Shown here: positions 1 through 9,249 of the stretch, piece after piece
How positions within the stretch are numbered: position 1 is the first letter of the stretch
Layout of the letters: every line of letters begins with the position of its first letter
Notes under the pieces: generated by a model
Told to the model about the DNA's origin: nothing
Seen by the model: the letters and a program-made list of their open reading frames with translations, nothing else
Database searches by the model: none
Program-made: the position numbers and the translations under genes
Source of the DNA: Podila epigama
Lineage: Eukaryota > Mortierellomycota > Mortierellomycetes > Mortierellales > Mortierellaceae
Length of the DNA stretch: 15,259 nucleotides
Assembly (NCBI GenBank): GCA_015679605.1
Contig: JAAAVE010000619.1
Location: forward strand, 1-15,259
Direction of reading: 5' to 3'

Positions 1-130
1 AGATTCTCATCTGTTCTTGTCGTTTTTTTGTTTTCTTGTTGTTGGTGTATGTATAGTCCGCGTTGATTTTAAAAGGGGGGTACGCGTGGCCCACCCTTTG
101 TCAATAGGTTGTCAGTGGTATGTTGGCGAT

Positions 131-372
131 TTACTTGACAGTGACGGGGGTACCGACATTTTCAGGGCGGGAATGGAATGCACCACGACCGCGGTGGCTA
201 CCACCTCGTCCACGCTGTCCGCCCAGGGGGTGTTGATGACCATTGGCAAAGGGCTTTTGCTCTGAACGAGGGATGTGAGCAGCATTCATGGTGCCATTCT
301 GCTGATTGCCGTGGTTATGCTGATTGTGCTGATTGTGATGATGGTTATGCTGGTGTGAGCTGTTGTTGTTGT

Positions 373-404
<32 letters not shown>

Positions 405-1980
405 TTGTGGTAAGGACGGTTGTTGTTCTGGAAGCCATTGCTCTTGCGGTGACGCTCCTCGGCAAGCACATTCTCGGTTCCAACAAGGACATCCCGCTGC
501 TTCAGGGCGGCGAGGACCGCTTCAGGGGTCGTAAAGTCGAGGAACACACAGTTACGGACACGAGCATACTCGAGATGCTTGACGCTGCCAAACTTGTTGA
601 AGGCAGTACGGATCTGGTCCAAGGTCATGCGGTCCGTGACATTCTTGATGTAAATCGAGTGGAATTCAACACGGGGCTTGTCACCGTGGAATGACTTGGT
701 AGCTGCAGGTGCCTTCACAGGAGTCGTGGTCGAGGCAGGGGCAGGGGCAGGTGCGGGAGCGCTGGCAGGAGCAACTGGGGTAACATTGGGGGCCGCCTGA
801 ACAGCAGCGGTCAAAGTTGACTTGGCTGCTCCCCATTGAGTCGAGTTCTTGGCTGCCAAGTTGGCCCAAGTTTTGGGTGCGTCTGGCTTGGGGGTTTCGA
901 CTGGGGCAGTGGCAGGAGCTACAGCAGGAGTGGGGGCTGCAGTAGATGAATGGGCATCGGCAGTGGCAGCAGTCAACTGAGGGGCAGCTGTCTCCTCCTT
1001 CTTGTCACCCGATTCCTGATCCTTCTTGGCATCCTTCTTGACATCCTTCTTGCGGTCGACCTTCTTCTTCTTGTCTGTCTGCTGCTTCTTCTCGTCGTTG
1101 GCAGCGGATGCCTCTGTGTTCACTGTCTGAGCGGGCTGCTCCTTAATAACGGGAGCTGCGGGGGCCACGATGGTAGCAGCAGGTGCTTCGGCAGTAATAG
1201 CCTCGGGTGCGATGGGGGCGGCTTCGGGGGCCGATTCGGCCTCAACATGGGTCTCGGGCTGGACAGGGACATCGGCGGTGTGCTCGTCTGTCTTGGGATC
1301 CTCTGTCAAGTTCTCTTCAATGGTATCCTCAGAATCATCCTTGAGATAACGGAAAATGTCGTTGAGGACGTAGAAGCCCTTGGGCTGGACTGCAAGGAAG
1401 AAGGTCTGGACAAACTTTTGAGCGGGACCTCCTTTGTTTGAGAGATCACCGAGAACCTGGATGATGATGCTGCCCTGGATCGACTCTTGGCAATCAACAT
1501 TGGTGACGAGGACTTTGCAGTCCTCAAACCCGAGACTGACAATCTTTGATTTGATAGCCTATACGTTGGGTTGATCATACCACAAGAAGTGATAAGGAGA
1601 GTAATAAAAGTCAGCATACAATGCTTACGAGAACAGACTTTTTTTATTGGTGAACCTGACCTGATATTTATGAACATAGTCCTGATTATGTTCATGGTCA
1701 TAGCCAAAAAAAAAAAGGACAGATACAAAGAAAACGTGGTGTTGGTTGACAAAAACAAAACAAAACATTGTACCTTTTGACCGCTAAAGACCTCGGTTTC
1801 TTCACCTTGATAACCATGGGAGAGAGTGGAGTTGGCGCTATAGAAGCAGTGGAGACGGGCGGGATCCTTGTTGAGGAAAGTGTAGTACTCGTGGACAAAG
1901 ATCATACCAATGTCGCTGCTGCTCATGGTTGGTTGCTCGACGGGAGCTGTGGCGGCGGATGTGGTAGTAGTGGCAGTCAT
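131..1980 (-). CDS. G3BP: G3BP/Bre5/Nxt3-like NTF2 + RRM RNA-binding protein
   Basis: Two exons, 1980..1774 and 1558..131, joined in phase 0 across a 215-base intron (GTACAA...TATAG); 544 residues. Residues about 20-145 form an NTF2-like domain (IGMIFVHEYYTFLNKDP, then FVQTFFLAVQPKGFYVLND). A long Ala/Pro/Lys-rich disordered linker follows. An RRM spans about 366-445 with RNP2 IYIKN and RNP1 RNCVFLDF. An Asn/Ser/His-rich tract (about 450-505) and an RGG-type tail (GGQRGRGGSHRGRG) end the protein. This order, NTF2-acidic/low-complexity-RRM-RGG, is the G3BP family layout. Known members scaffold stress granules and, in yeast (Bre5) and fission yeast (Nxt3), bind a Ubp3-type deubiquitinase; that partner is inferred here. 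The start is the first ATG before the NTF2 domain; a second in-frame ATG (Met19) would also keep the domain whole. It is divergent from the RING gene. The family call is secure, the symbol is by analogy. Confidence 0.93.
345..405. repeat. TTG/CTG trinucleotide tract coding Asn/Ser run
   Basis: A mixed run of TTG and CTG triplets on the plus strand reads AAC/AGC on the coding minus strand and gives an Asn/Ser run, with His/Asn/Gln codons beyond it, at about residues 454-474 of the G3BP-like protein. It looks like a partly decayed trinucleotide microsatellite kept in frame. Opposite-strand reading gives a poly-Cys ORF that is an artefact of the repeat. Confidence 0.8.
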
Positions 1981-2102
1981 TCTGTATTGTTATTGTGTGT
2001 ATCTTCTTTTTGTTTATTACGAGCGGGAAACTAGAAACACAAATATATTAGTAAGGGTGAAGGAGGCCAAACAAAGAGTGGGAAACCAGAGAGGAGGGGG
2101 CC

Positions 2103-2148
2103 AAAAAAAAAAGCCAGAGCTAAAAAAAAAGCCAAAGCAAAAAAAAAA
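2103..2148. promoter_or_regulatory. Three spaced A-tracts upstream of the G3BP-like gene
   Basis: Runs of 10, 9 and 10 A start at 2103, 2122 and 2139, with related spacers (GCCAGAGCT and GCCAAAGC), so the element is an imperfect tandem repeat. On the coding strand these are T-tracts about 125-170 bases upstream of the G3BP-like ATG. Poly(dA:dT) tracts often exclude nucleosomes in fungal promoters; a promoter role here is inference from position. Confidence 0.4.
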
Positions 2149-2991
2149 CGCAACCAGGAGATCACACTCGTGTACATTATACCCATTTCCTTCAGAGTTC
2201 GTTCCACATCCTGTTCATTGCCCTTGCCATTTCCAATTTCAATAATGAAAAGAAACCATGTGACACACGTTGATGAGGACATTTTGCGCGAGCGTGATGA
2301 ACACATTTCATAGTGCAGGCCTGATTTTGGGGGGCTGTGTCGGACATGTTATGTCCAGTGACATGTTCTTTCAAGTTCCATTAGATTTCTATTTTCATAC
2401 CTTGGTGACACTATTGTGCTTCTAAAAAACCGAGTGAGATGGATGAGATGTGATGGGGTTGGGATGAGGATGATGAAATGAAGATGTGGGAGATGTTGAG
2501 TAGTTGTTATTGAAGAAGAAAAGAGAAAAAGAAAGAAAAAAAAAATAAAAAAAGGAGACACAAAACCAGGGAGCCTTTTTAAGCTCTTGCTTTTAAGCTG
2601 TGGTCCCCTTTAGGACTTGAATGAAAGAAAACCTTTCTTTTTTTTTTTGCCTGCTCAGCCCCTCACTCTGCTGTCCACAGGACAAATGTGTTGCCACCAA
2701 AAAAGATGAGCCACACACTCACATCATTGTCCACATGACACTGAGCTTTTTGTTGCCAAAGTGTATTAATGGACAATGGTTGGCATATGAACACTGGCTA
2801 TGAACGCTGGCCATGAACACTGGACGTGGATAGCATTGATATCCATGGAACATGGCTTTGGATGGTTTGTGTGTTACTGCTGCTCCATGTTTGCTATTAA
2901 CGTCGCGAGAAATTGCCTTGTCATGTGTGCGTGTGCGTGTGCGTGTGTTTGTGTGAAGGCGTCCGTATGTTATGTCGATGAATGTCTCCCC

Positions 2992-3013
2992 CCTGTCCTG
3001 TCCTGTCCTGTCC
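2992..3013. repeat. (CCTGT)4 microsatellite
   Basis: Four perfect CCTGT units followed by CC, in the intergenic region between the divergent G3BP-like and RING genes. Confidence 0.85.
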
Positions 3014-3324
3014 ATTTTTACCTCGAGTGCGACAGGACACATTTAAAGCACGTGCATACTTGACTCGTTCGATGCATGCATTCACATGAATGAGATGCGT
3101 GAAGGTTGAATGTGAATGAGCGAGTTCCCTTTTTTTTGTGCTGTCCTTTGGGTTGTCGTTGCTGCTGTTGCTGCTGTCGTTGCTGTGTTGTGGTGGTGGT
3201 TTGCTGTTATTTTCATTGGTCAAAAAATCTCCTCGACACGCTCCAAACTTCTGCTTGCCTCACTTTTCTCTTCTTTGTCCCCCTTGCTTCATTCATCGTA
3301 CACATCCGTACTCGTGCTTTTCAA

Positions 3325-3480
3325 TACCCACATCCATCCCTATCCACATCCACATCCACCGCATTTACATCCCTATCCCTATCCCCATACGCCATACAAA
3401 AAAAACTTGGTGAAAGCAATACCCAAAGGCAATCTTTTTCCCAAACCACACAACGTTAAATATCCACCCACAATCACAAA
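3325..3480 (+). promoter_or_regulatory. CA/TC-rich leader upstream of the RING gene
   Basis: A C/A/T-rich stretch almost free of G, with short reiterations of CCACAT (near 3339-3359) and CCCTAT (3371-3382), lies directly before the RING start codon. A similar CACATTCACA-rich stretch precedes the BSD2-like gene. Pyrimidine/CA-rich promoter or 5'UTR tracts are common in filamentous fungi; whether this is core promoter or untranslated leader cannot be told from sequence. Confidence 0.4.
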
Positions 3481-3483
3481 CCA

Positions 3484-5598
3484 ATGCATCCTTCAAACGA
3501 ACAACCAACTCCACATCGGCTCTCACCAGCACAAAGTCATCGCTCACACGCACCATCCTTCCTGCACACGGAACATACACATCACCTTTGTCAGCCTGCA
3601 CCCTCCTTACTACCAACCACCATCACCACCACCACCACGACTAATACTACCACTAATATGAATGTAAACACAATCCATCGCCCAAACACACCCGCCTCCA
3701 TCTCTTCTCATCAACATCTCGATATACCTCAGACACCATCGCCTCATCCAGATGGCGCAAGTATCGCCTCGCGTAGGTCCTCACGCCCCTCTAGCTTTCG
3801 TCTCAGTACAACAGCCTCGGTCCTCTTCACCAACCCCGATGCCAGAGCAGTCCGCACCCATATCTTTAAAGAGATTGTTGATGGGTGGTCCATGCTCAAC
3901 ACCAGTTCCAAAGCCTTGCTCGCCTACTACATCGTCACGATCATCATTGAGGTACAGTGCAGTTTTGCATTGTGTTGCATAATGTTATCCAATGGCCTTT
4001 CACTTTATGCAACCGTTCCTTCTTTACACAACTGAAAATCCTATGTCTTCTTTTTGTCGTCATTTTACCCTTTGATACATTATCCTACCTCATCATTCAT
4101 ATCTTATTCACTCACCATGGTTCACGGTTCGTGCGCCTTTATCACAGATCACGGCTGTTGTGGTAGTGACCATGCTCGAGAGAGACAAGGCAAGGAATTG
4201 CCTGTACCTGATCATCTTCTTGGGATTGTACCTCGCACGCTCCCTCGTCTTGTGTGCCTTGCTCCTCCGTCGGTTCCTCCTTCTCCGCCCAGATGACCTT
4301 CCCCAGGGATTTTCTGAGGCCTTTGGTGCACAGTAAGTGTGTGTGTCTTTGTGTCTGTGTTCTGTGTCTGTTGTTGTTGATTGAAGGGGTCTCGGCTCAT
4401 TTTTTTACTTTGACTGGTTATTGTTGTCGTTGTTGTTATGTATGTGTGTGTGTGAAGCCAGGGGTCGGATGGTCGAGAGAGGGGCGAGATGTCTTGAGGA
4501 AAAGATGGGTGTCTGTTCAGTCTCTCTTTGTTGTCACGCAGACCAGAAAACCAAACACTCACATTCACACTCACCCATGTCCTTCTTGGGGTGGGCATGG
4601 GCCTTGATAGTTACAAGACAATGCTCAATTGGGCGTCACTCTTGTTGACAATGTTCTCCATCACGATCCTGACCACTCAATCACGCTGTGCACATGAGGC
4701 TCCTGCATTGTTCTACCTGGCCTTGATCTTTTCATTGGTCAGCTATGTTTGCCTGGGCATGCTCCTCGTCATCTGGCTCGTCGTCATGTTCTGCCTGAAC
4801 GGACTCGTTGTCATACTTGAAATGTTTGGCATTGGTCCAAGGGTGATGCAGTGGGAAGGAGCAACACCAGAGATGATTGATACCATTCCAGTAATCCAAT
4901 TCAAGTCTCTTGGTCTTGGACCATCCAAGGACAATACGATGGAACACACCATCAACATGGACAGGCTCCCTATCAATGAACAAAACACACAGGAAACAGC
5001 GGCAGTTGGGGGCAAATCAGGCGTGCCGCTGACAGTTCAGCCGAGTATTGTTATATCGGAAGCGAGTAACGACCACAATGTAGGTGAAATCAAGGATGAA
5101 GCTGAGAAGGATGGGTTATCATCACCGGTATACCCCCCAGAACAACGGTCATCCTCTGCAACCTCCATGTATGTGGTCCAGGTTAACACAGGGCAGCATG
5201 GAAGCGGTACTCAAAAGAACAGGGAAGAGACCAAGCATATTGTCTTGGAAGAGCTCGAGAGCACACATGCACATGACGGTCCTAGTCACGCGTCGCTTGG
5301 AGTCGTTGACGAGAAGTTGACGCAGGAACAGGAACAGGGACATGGGGACCAAGGTCAAGCAGGGATGAGTTGTTCCATCTGCTTGTGCGAGTATGAACCA
5401 GAGGAGCTGTTGCGGCAGATGCCCTGTCATCACCTCTTCCACATGGAGTGCGTGGACGAATGGCTCAAGCTGAAGCGAACGTGTCCACTGTGCAAGTGCG
5501 ACATTACACGTGTGAACCGGTTTAAGAACTGGAGGCGACAACACCTCCGTAGGCAAAGTGGTAGTGGTAGTGGTAGTGGTGGCCATGGTATAGTGTGA
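3484..5598 (+). CDS. Multi-pass membrane RING-H2 E3 ubiquitin ligase
   Basis: Three exons, 3484..3951, 4148..4332 and 4542..5598; donors GTACAG and GTAAGT, acceptors TCACAG and ACGCAG; 569 residues. Residues 1-140 are Ser/Thr/His/Pro-rich and probably cytosolic. Hydrophobic segments follow at about 145-167, in exon 2 (about 172-195), near 245-262 and a long one near 275-315, suggesting four or more membrane passes. After the last segment comes WEGATPEMIDTIPVIQF, which resembles the conserved linker of plant multi-pass RING ligases of the At4g11680 type, then a 145-residue acidic disordered stretch. The RING-H2 spans 495-539: C495, C498, C513, H515, H518, C521, C532, C535 (C-X2-C-X14-C-X-H-X2-H-X2-C-X10-C-X2-C), all ligands present, with the Trp (W525) used for E2 contact. 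It ends in a Gly/Ser repeat tail. The substrate is unknown. The exon 3 acceptor is uncertain: 4610 is an in-frame alternative. Confidence 0.87.
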
Positions 5599-5912
5599 TA
5601 GGAAGGAATGGTGTTGATTGCTGTCGTACATTGCTGCAGTCTTTGCAAATGTGATATGCAATGTTGCATGGAAGCATTGGAGGCAAAAATATAAAAAATA
5701 AAGGAGGTGACGATGGAAAAGGAGATTCCTTTGCCTTTCTACTCTCATACATTTACACAATTTCACATTCACACATTCATCCATTTCCACATTCACATTG
5801 TCACTCTTATTTTACACTCACATTCAATCGTCTCCATCACTTGAACATACACACATATTCACTCAGACAGACACACACCCACCCACCAAACCTCCCCATA
5901 TTACTCTTTCAA
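5599..5912 (+). other. Intergenic spacer between RING and BSD2-like genes
   Basis: Only 314 bases separate the two plus-strand genes. The first part should be the 3'UTR of the RING gene, with a candidate AATAAA signal at 5697-5702. From about 5745 it becomes CA/TC-rich (repeated CACATTCACA-like words), like the leader of the RING gene, and should hold the promoter and 5' leader of the next gene. Confidence 0.6.
5697..5702 (+). terminator. Candidate polyadenylation signal of the RING gene
   Basis: AATAAA about 100 bases after the RING stop codon, in an A-rich stretch. Position fits a cleavage/polyadenylation signal; fungal signals are degenerate, so this is only a candidate. Confidence 0.4.
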
Positions 5913-7692
5913 ATGCCACACGACTACGCCCAGGTTAGATACCTTTGCACAAACCTTGTATTGCCATCCACAAACCAAAAATATCCAGGTTGGCGCTCTC
6001 CATCATTTGGGTGTGACAACAACTACAACAACAACAACGACAGCAATAAACCCCTTCTCCCATGTCGATTTCATAGGTAGCCATCGATGAAGAAACCCAT
6101 CCTCCGTCAAACAACACCAGTGACCACAGCGCAGCCGCCCTGTTGAGTTGGAACGCCACATCATCCACTTCCTCCGACTGGGCAGAGGTCCAAGAGGACA
6201 ATCCTTCTGCTCACTCTACACGGGCGGCTATCCATCCGAGTCGAATGACCCCCGGTCGACGTGTCCTCGCTCGTCTTACCAGCCCCTTCAAAGCCATCAC
6301 AGACCGCATATCTCCTCCTTCTTCTACTTTCTCACATTTTGCTTCGTCCACAGCCACTTATTCCCCTCGTCATGGCACATCGCAACATTCCAGTTCTAGA
6401 CAGAACAGACACTCAACTGAAGTAGGGGCATCTGCATCGCTTGCGCATGCTGTCACCCCTACCCTTCCCGCCTCTTCATTATCGTCATCATCATCTTCTT
6501 CTTCTTCATCTTCATCATCTTCCACTACAGCAACGTTTTCGCGTGTGACAATACCTCGACCTCCAACAGACGGCGTCTTTGCCAACTTGTCTGCAAAGCC
6601 AGAGATTGACAGCCAAAAGGAAGGCAATGAGCAGAGGCCACCAGTAAGTTATCTTCATAGATTTCATAAACAAGAAGAAGAAAAAAAAAAAAAAACTCAA
6701 TTGATGTAGATGTACTAACAGCTTTTTTGCACTTGTGAAAATCCTAGACATACGAGTCGGCGGTACAGGATGTGACCCCACCGTACTTTGAAATGACAGT
6801 GGTCGCACCCAGCGTCTTTGGCGATGAGATCCTAGTCCAAGGCATGCCCGTCGGTCACTTTTTCCAATTCCTATGGAATGTTGCAGGCAAGTCAACATAA
6901 AAAAGAAGAAAGAACATGTGGTTATTTATGACTAGGGGCTTTTTATTATTGTCTGTCAACTTCTCCATTGTTATTTCTTTTGTGTGTGATGTGTGAGTTT
7001 GTGTGTGAAAGCTAAAAAAAAAGACTTTTCTATGTTACCAATGCTTATCTAGTCGCGGTCAGCTTTCAGTTTATTGGCGTGTTGTTGACGTTTTTGCTTC
7101 ACAATTCACATGCTTCCAGGGTAAGAAAGAAAGAGAGTTCAAATTTTACTAGCCATCATTGTTGTCGCTCAGCCTAGATAATTTTCGGATACTCATCGCA
7201 CATTTCTCTTCCAACATTTGCTCTCCAATATGAACAAAAACAAACAACGACAACATTTAGAGTGGATCACTGGTTGGGTTTGGAATCACTTTGTTCAACT
7301 TTGGGCTCCAGATGCGAGGAGGACTCGCTACAATGTTTGGGTCCGATCCATCCAAGGACGTCTCAGATGCTGGGCGCGTGGGCGAGGTAACCAAGCCAGG
7401 AACAGATCTTTACATGGACGACACCGGCTACATTGGGGACACGTTGGGTACTGGCGGCAGCAATAGCTATGGTCATGGTGGTTTCTCGTCAGTTCAGGCA
7501 GACTGGTCACAATCGGAAATGGAGAGCCATTGGGTGTCGCTAATGTTGATGATTGCTGGTTGGTTGGTCATCCTCCGAGCGGTTGCCGAGTATGCTTATG
7601 CCAAGCGCACAGAACTCATCATCCGTTCACGGCCTTCTGACGAACGCGAATCTGGACGCGACCTACGCGACTTTACTGGAGCCATTATTTGA
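5913..7692 (+). CDS. BSD2: BSD2/NDFIP-like membrane adaptor for NEDD4/Rsp5 ubiquitin ligase
   Basis: Five exons, 5913..5933, 6077..6643, 6748..6886, 7053..7120 and 7261..7692; 408 residues. Family members (yeast Bsd2, human NDFIP1/2) are Golgi/endosome proteins whose PPxY motifs recruit a NEDD4-class HECT ligase to membrane cargo such as metal transporters. Visible here: a short start MPHDYAQVAIDEE resembling NDFIP N-termini, a Ser-rich cytosolic region, PPTY at 195-198 and TPPYFE at 206-211, then the family core ILVQGMPVGHFFQFLWN, VSFQFIGVLLTFLLHNSHAS and GFGITLFNFGLQMRGGL, and a third hydrophobic helix WVSLMLMIAGWLVILRAV. Three membrane passes are expected. Intron 3 must start with GC (AG|GCAAGT) to keep the core intact. 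Intron 2 has a perfect TACTAAC branch site at 6713-6719. The 7-residue first exon is the least certain part. The cargo is not predictable. Confidence 0.92.
6481..6531 (+). repeat. TCA/TCT tract coding a poly-Ser run
   Basis: A run of TCA, TCT and TCG codons in exon 2 of the BSD2-like gene encodes about 17 serines, with no sign of a break in frame. It sits in the disordered cytosolic region before the PPxY motif. Confidence 0.75.
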
Positions 7693-8010
7693 ACCCGACG
7701 CTCTCTCTTTCTCTTTTCTATGTCACGCACACAGACGCACACATACAATCATACACCTACATTTGCACACATACACTTCTGCACATTTGCACAGACTTGT
7801 CTTTCTCATTTTTTTTTCTTTCTTTCGATTCAAAGCTGACGTAAACGATTTCGAATAACCTTTTCTGCCAGTCCGTGTTGCTTGGGTGCATGTAATAACG
7901 ATCACCATCTCCAATTTCTCAATTTATCATCTCGCAAAAAAATATGAACCGTCAAGTCAGAATAAAAAAAAAAGAAATAAGATCATCATAGAAAATCTGA
8001 TTTAAATTAC
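7693..8010. other. Convergent 3' spacer between BSD2-like and CNBP-like genes
   Basis: 318 bases hold the 3'UTRs of two genes that face each other. It has a CACA-rich stretch (about 7728-7795) and A-rich stretches; AATAAA at 7961-7966 is a possible polyadenylation signal for the BSD2-like gene. No gene is seen. Confidence 0.55.
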
Positions 8011-9249
8011 TTAAGCTTGGGTAGTGGCAGCAGTGGGACAGTCGCGTGAGATATGTCCATGTTCTCCACAGCGATAGCAGGTTTTGGAAGTCTTGTCGAC
8101 GACACCTCCTTGGAGAGTAGGGCACTCGCGCGAGATGTGTCCATACTTGCCACAGCTATAACACTTTGCTCCATTGGCCTTGCAGTCGCGTGAAAAGTGG
8201 TTCAAACCTCCGCACTTGTAGCACACAATGCGTCCACCCGATGGGTGTCCGTTCATGTTCATGGGCATGCGAGGGCCATTGTGGCCGCCCATATATCCTC
8301 CGCGTCCTCCTCTTCCATGCACGTACCCCTGTCCATGTCCATGTCCATGTCCATGAGCCACTGGCGCCGCGTTGGCGTCAGCCTGATGGTCTCCACCAGA
8401 GGCGAGAGGTGCACCCTCGTTCACGTCGCCACCCTGGAAGTTGCGGTGGGGTGGGGGTCCATTGAAACGTGGCTGGTTACGGCAGAGACGTGCCATATGG
8501 CCCTACAATTTTTTATGAGGGAAAGAAACAAGGGTTGATGAATTAGAAGTCAAAAGTCATTCTACAGGTGTCTTGTGTGTGTTGGCTTGATTGTATACAC
8601 CTCTTTGATATATATTTTTTTTGAGCGCGAAAATAAAACAAAAAAAATCCAATGTTGCATTCTTACAAACATGCCACAATTGTAGCAACGTCCTCCAGCA
8701 GCAGCGTTACGTTGAAGACGGATAGTGGGGCAATCTGCCTGAATATGTCCAACTATTCAATCATTTTTGTTTCAGTGCAGATGTAGAATGACGCGAAAAA
8801 AAGAGTGAATATCAATCATTTCTTTCTTTCTTTCTTTCTCTCTCTTTATATATCTTTTTGTTCAAATATTGCACTGTGATTCTGTGTGTAATGATACCTT
8901 GTCCCCCCCCAAAACATATACGCGCATGCATGTAAACTCACCTCCTCCGCACGAATAACACTGCTTTGTATCTGAAGTACGGGGCATGGGGCACAGATTA
9001 GACTCATGGCCAGACTGTTTGCAGTTGTAGCAGAGGCGCTCAACCTCGGTGCATACACTAGCATAGTGGCCCACTAGAGATCGTAAAGTACAAAAAGAAT
9101 GGGATATATTAGCAACCTTTTTTTTTTTAAGGTCAACAATGTACGACTTCTCAAAACTCGTCCGACCAGGGACAAGAAGGCAGGGGGGGCAATCGATTGT
9201 ATCTCCACTCACCGTTGCCACACTTGAAGCATCCTTTCCTGTACGACAT
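8011..9249 (-). CDS. GIS2: CNBP/Gis2/Byr3-like protein with seven CCHC zinc knuckles
   Basis: Four exons, 9249..9213, 9073..8942, 8752..8667 and 8502..8011; donors GTGAGT, GTGAGT and GTAAGA, acceptors CTAG, ATAG and GTAG; 248 residues. Seven C-X2-C-X4-H-X4-C knuckles lie at residues 7-20, 27-40, 51-64, 79-92, 179-192, 199-212 and 227-240, all with intact ligands. Seven knuckles is the number in human CNBP and yeast Gis2, single-stranded nucleic-acid-binding proteins tied to translation of particular mRNAs and to RNA granules. The protein is longer than those (about 150-180 residues) because of a roughly 86-residue linker between knuckles 4 and 5 that holds a Gly/His repeat and GRGGRGG; in human CNBP the RGG box lies between knuckles 1 and 2. 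The ATG is the only one before knuckle 1. It converges with the BSD2-like gene. The family is secure; targets are unknown. Confidence 0.94.
8333..8357. repeat. CCATGT hexamer repeat coding Gly-His units
   Basis: About four CCATGT units on the plus strand read as alternating Gly and His codons on the minus strand (GHGHGHGHGQG) within the linker of the CNBP-like protein. Confidence 0.75.
8819..8840. repeat. (TTTC)n microsatellite in intron 2 of the CNBP-like gene
   Basis: TTTC is repeated about five times and then turns into TC-rich sequence, inside the intron between exons 2 and 3 of the CNBP-like gene. On the transcript strand it is purine-rich (GAAA)n. Confidence 0.8.

Larger units (their letters stand above)
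1981..3483. other. Divergent intergenic region, 1.5 kb, no gene seen
   Basis: It separates the start codons of the G3BP-like gene (minus) and the RING gene (plus), so it should hold both promoters. I find no conserved protein or RNA gene. It contains phased A-tracts (2103-2148), an A/T-rich stretch near 2515-2555, a TG-rich stretch near 2925-2950, a (CCTGT)4 microsatellite, a GTTGCTGCT-rich stretch near 3155-3190 and a CA/TC-rich leader before the RING gene. The open frames in it are low-complexity and lack recognisable domains. Confidence 0.7.

Noticed and set aside
178-534. Plus-strand open frame with a poly-Cys run
   Set aside because: It is the antisense reading of the Asn/Ser triplet repeat in the G3BP-like gene; no domain, and the opposite strand has a convincing protein.
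3060-3085. TTCGATGC-like stretch resembling a tRNA B box
   Set aside because: No A box at proper spacing and no cloverleaf could be drawn; no tRNA called.
3371-3388. CCCTAT repeats resembling telomeric CCCTAA
   Set aside because: Only two or three imperfect units, in a CA/TC-rich leader and with the wrong last base; not a telomere trace.
3116-3661. 181-residue open frame overlapping the start of the RING gene
   Set aside because: Rich in His/Pro/Ser from the CA/TC leader, with no domain; it overlaps exon 1 of the RING gene in another frame.
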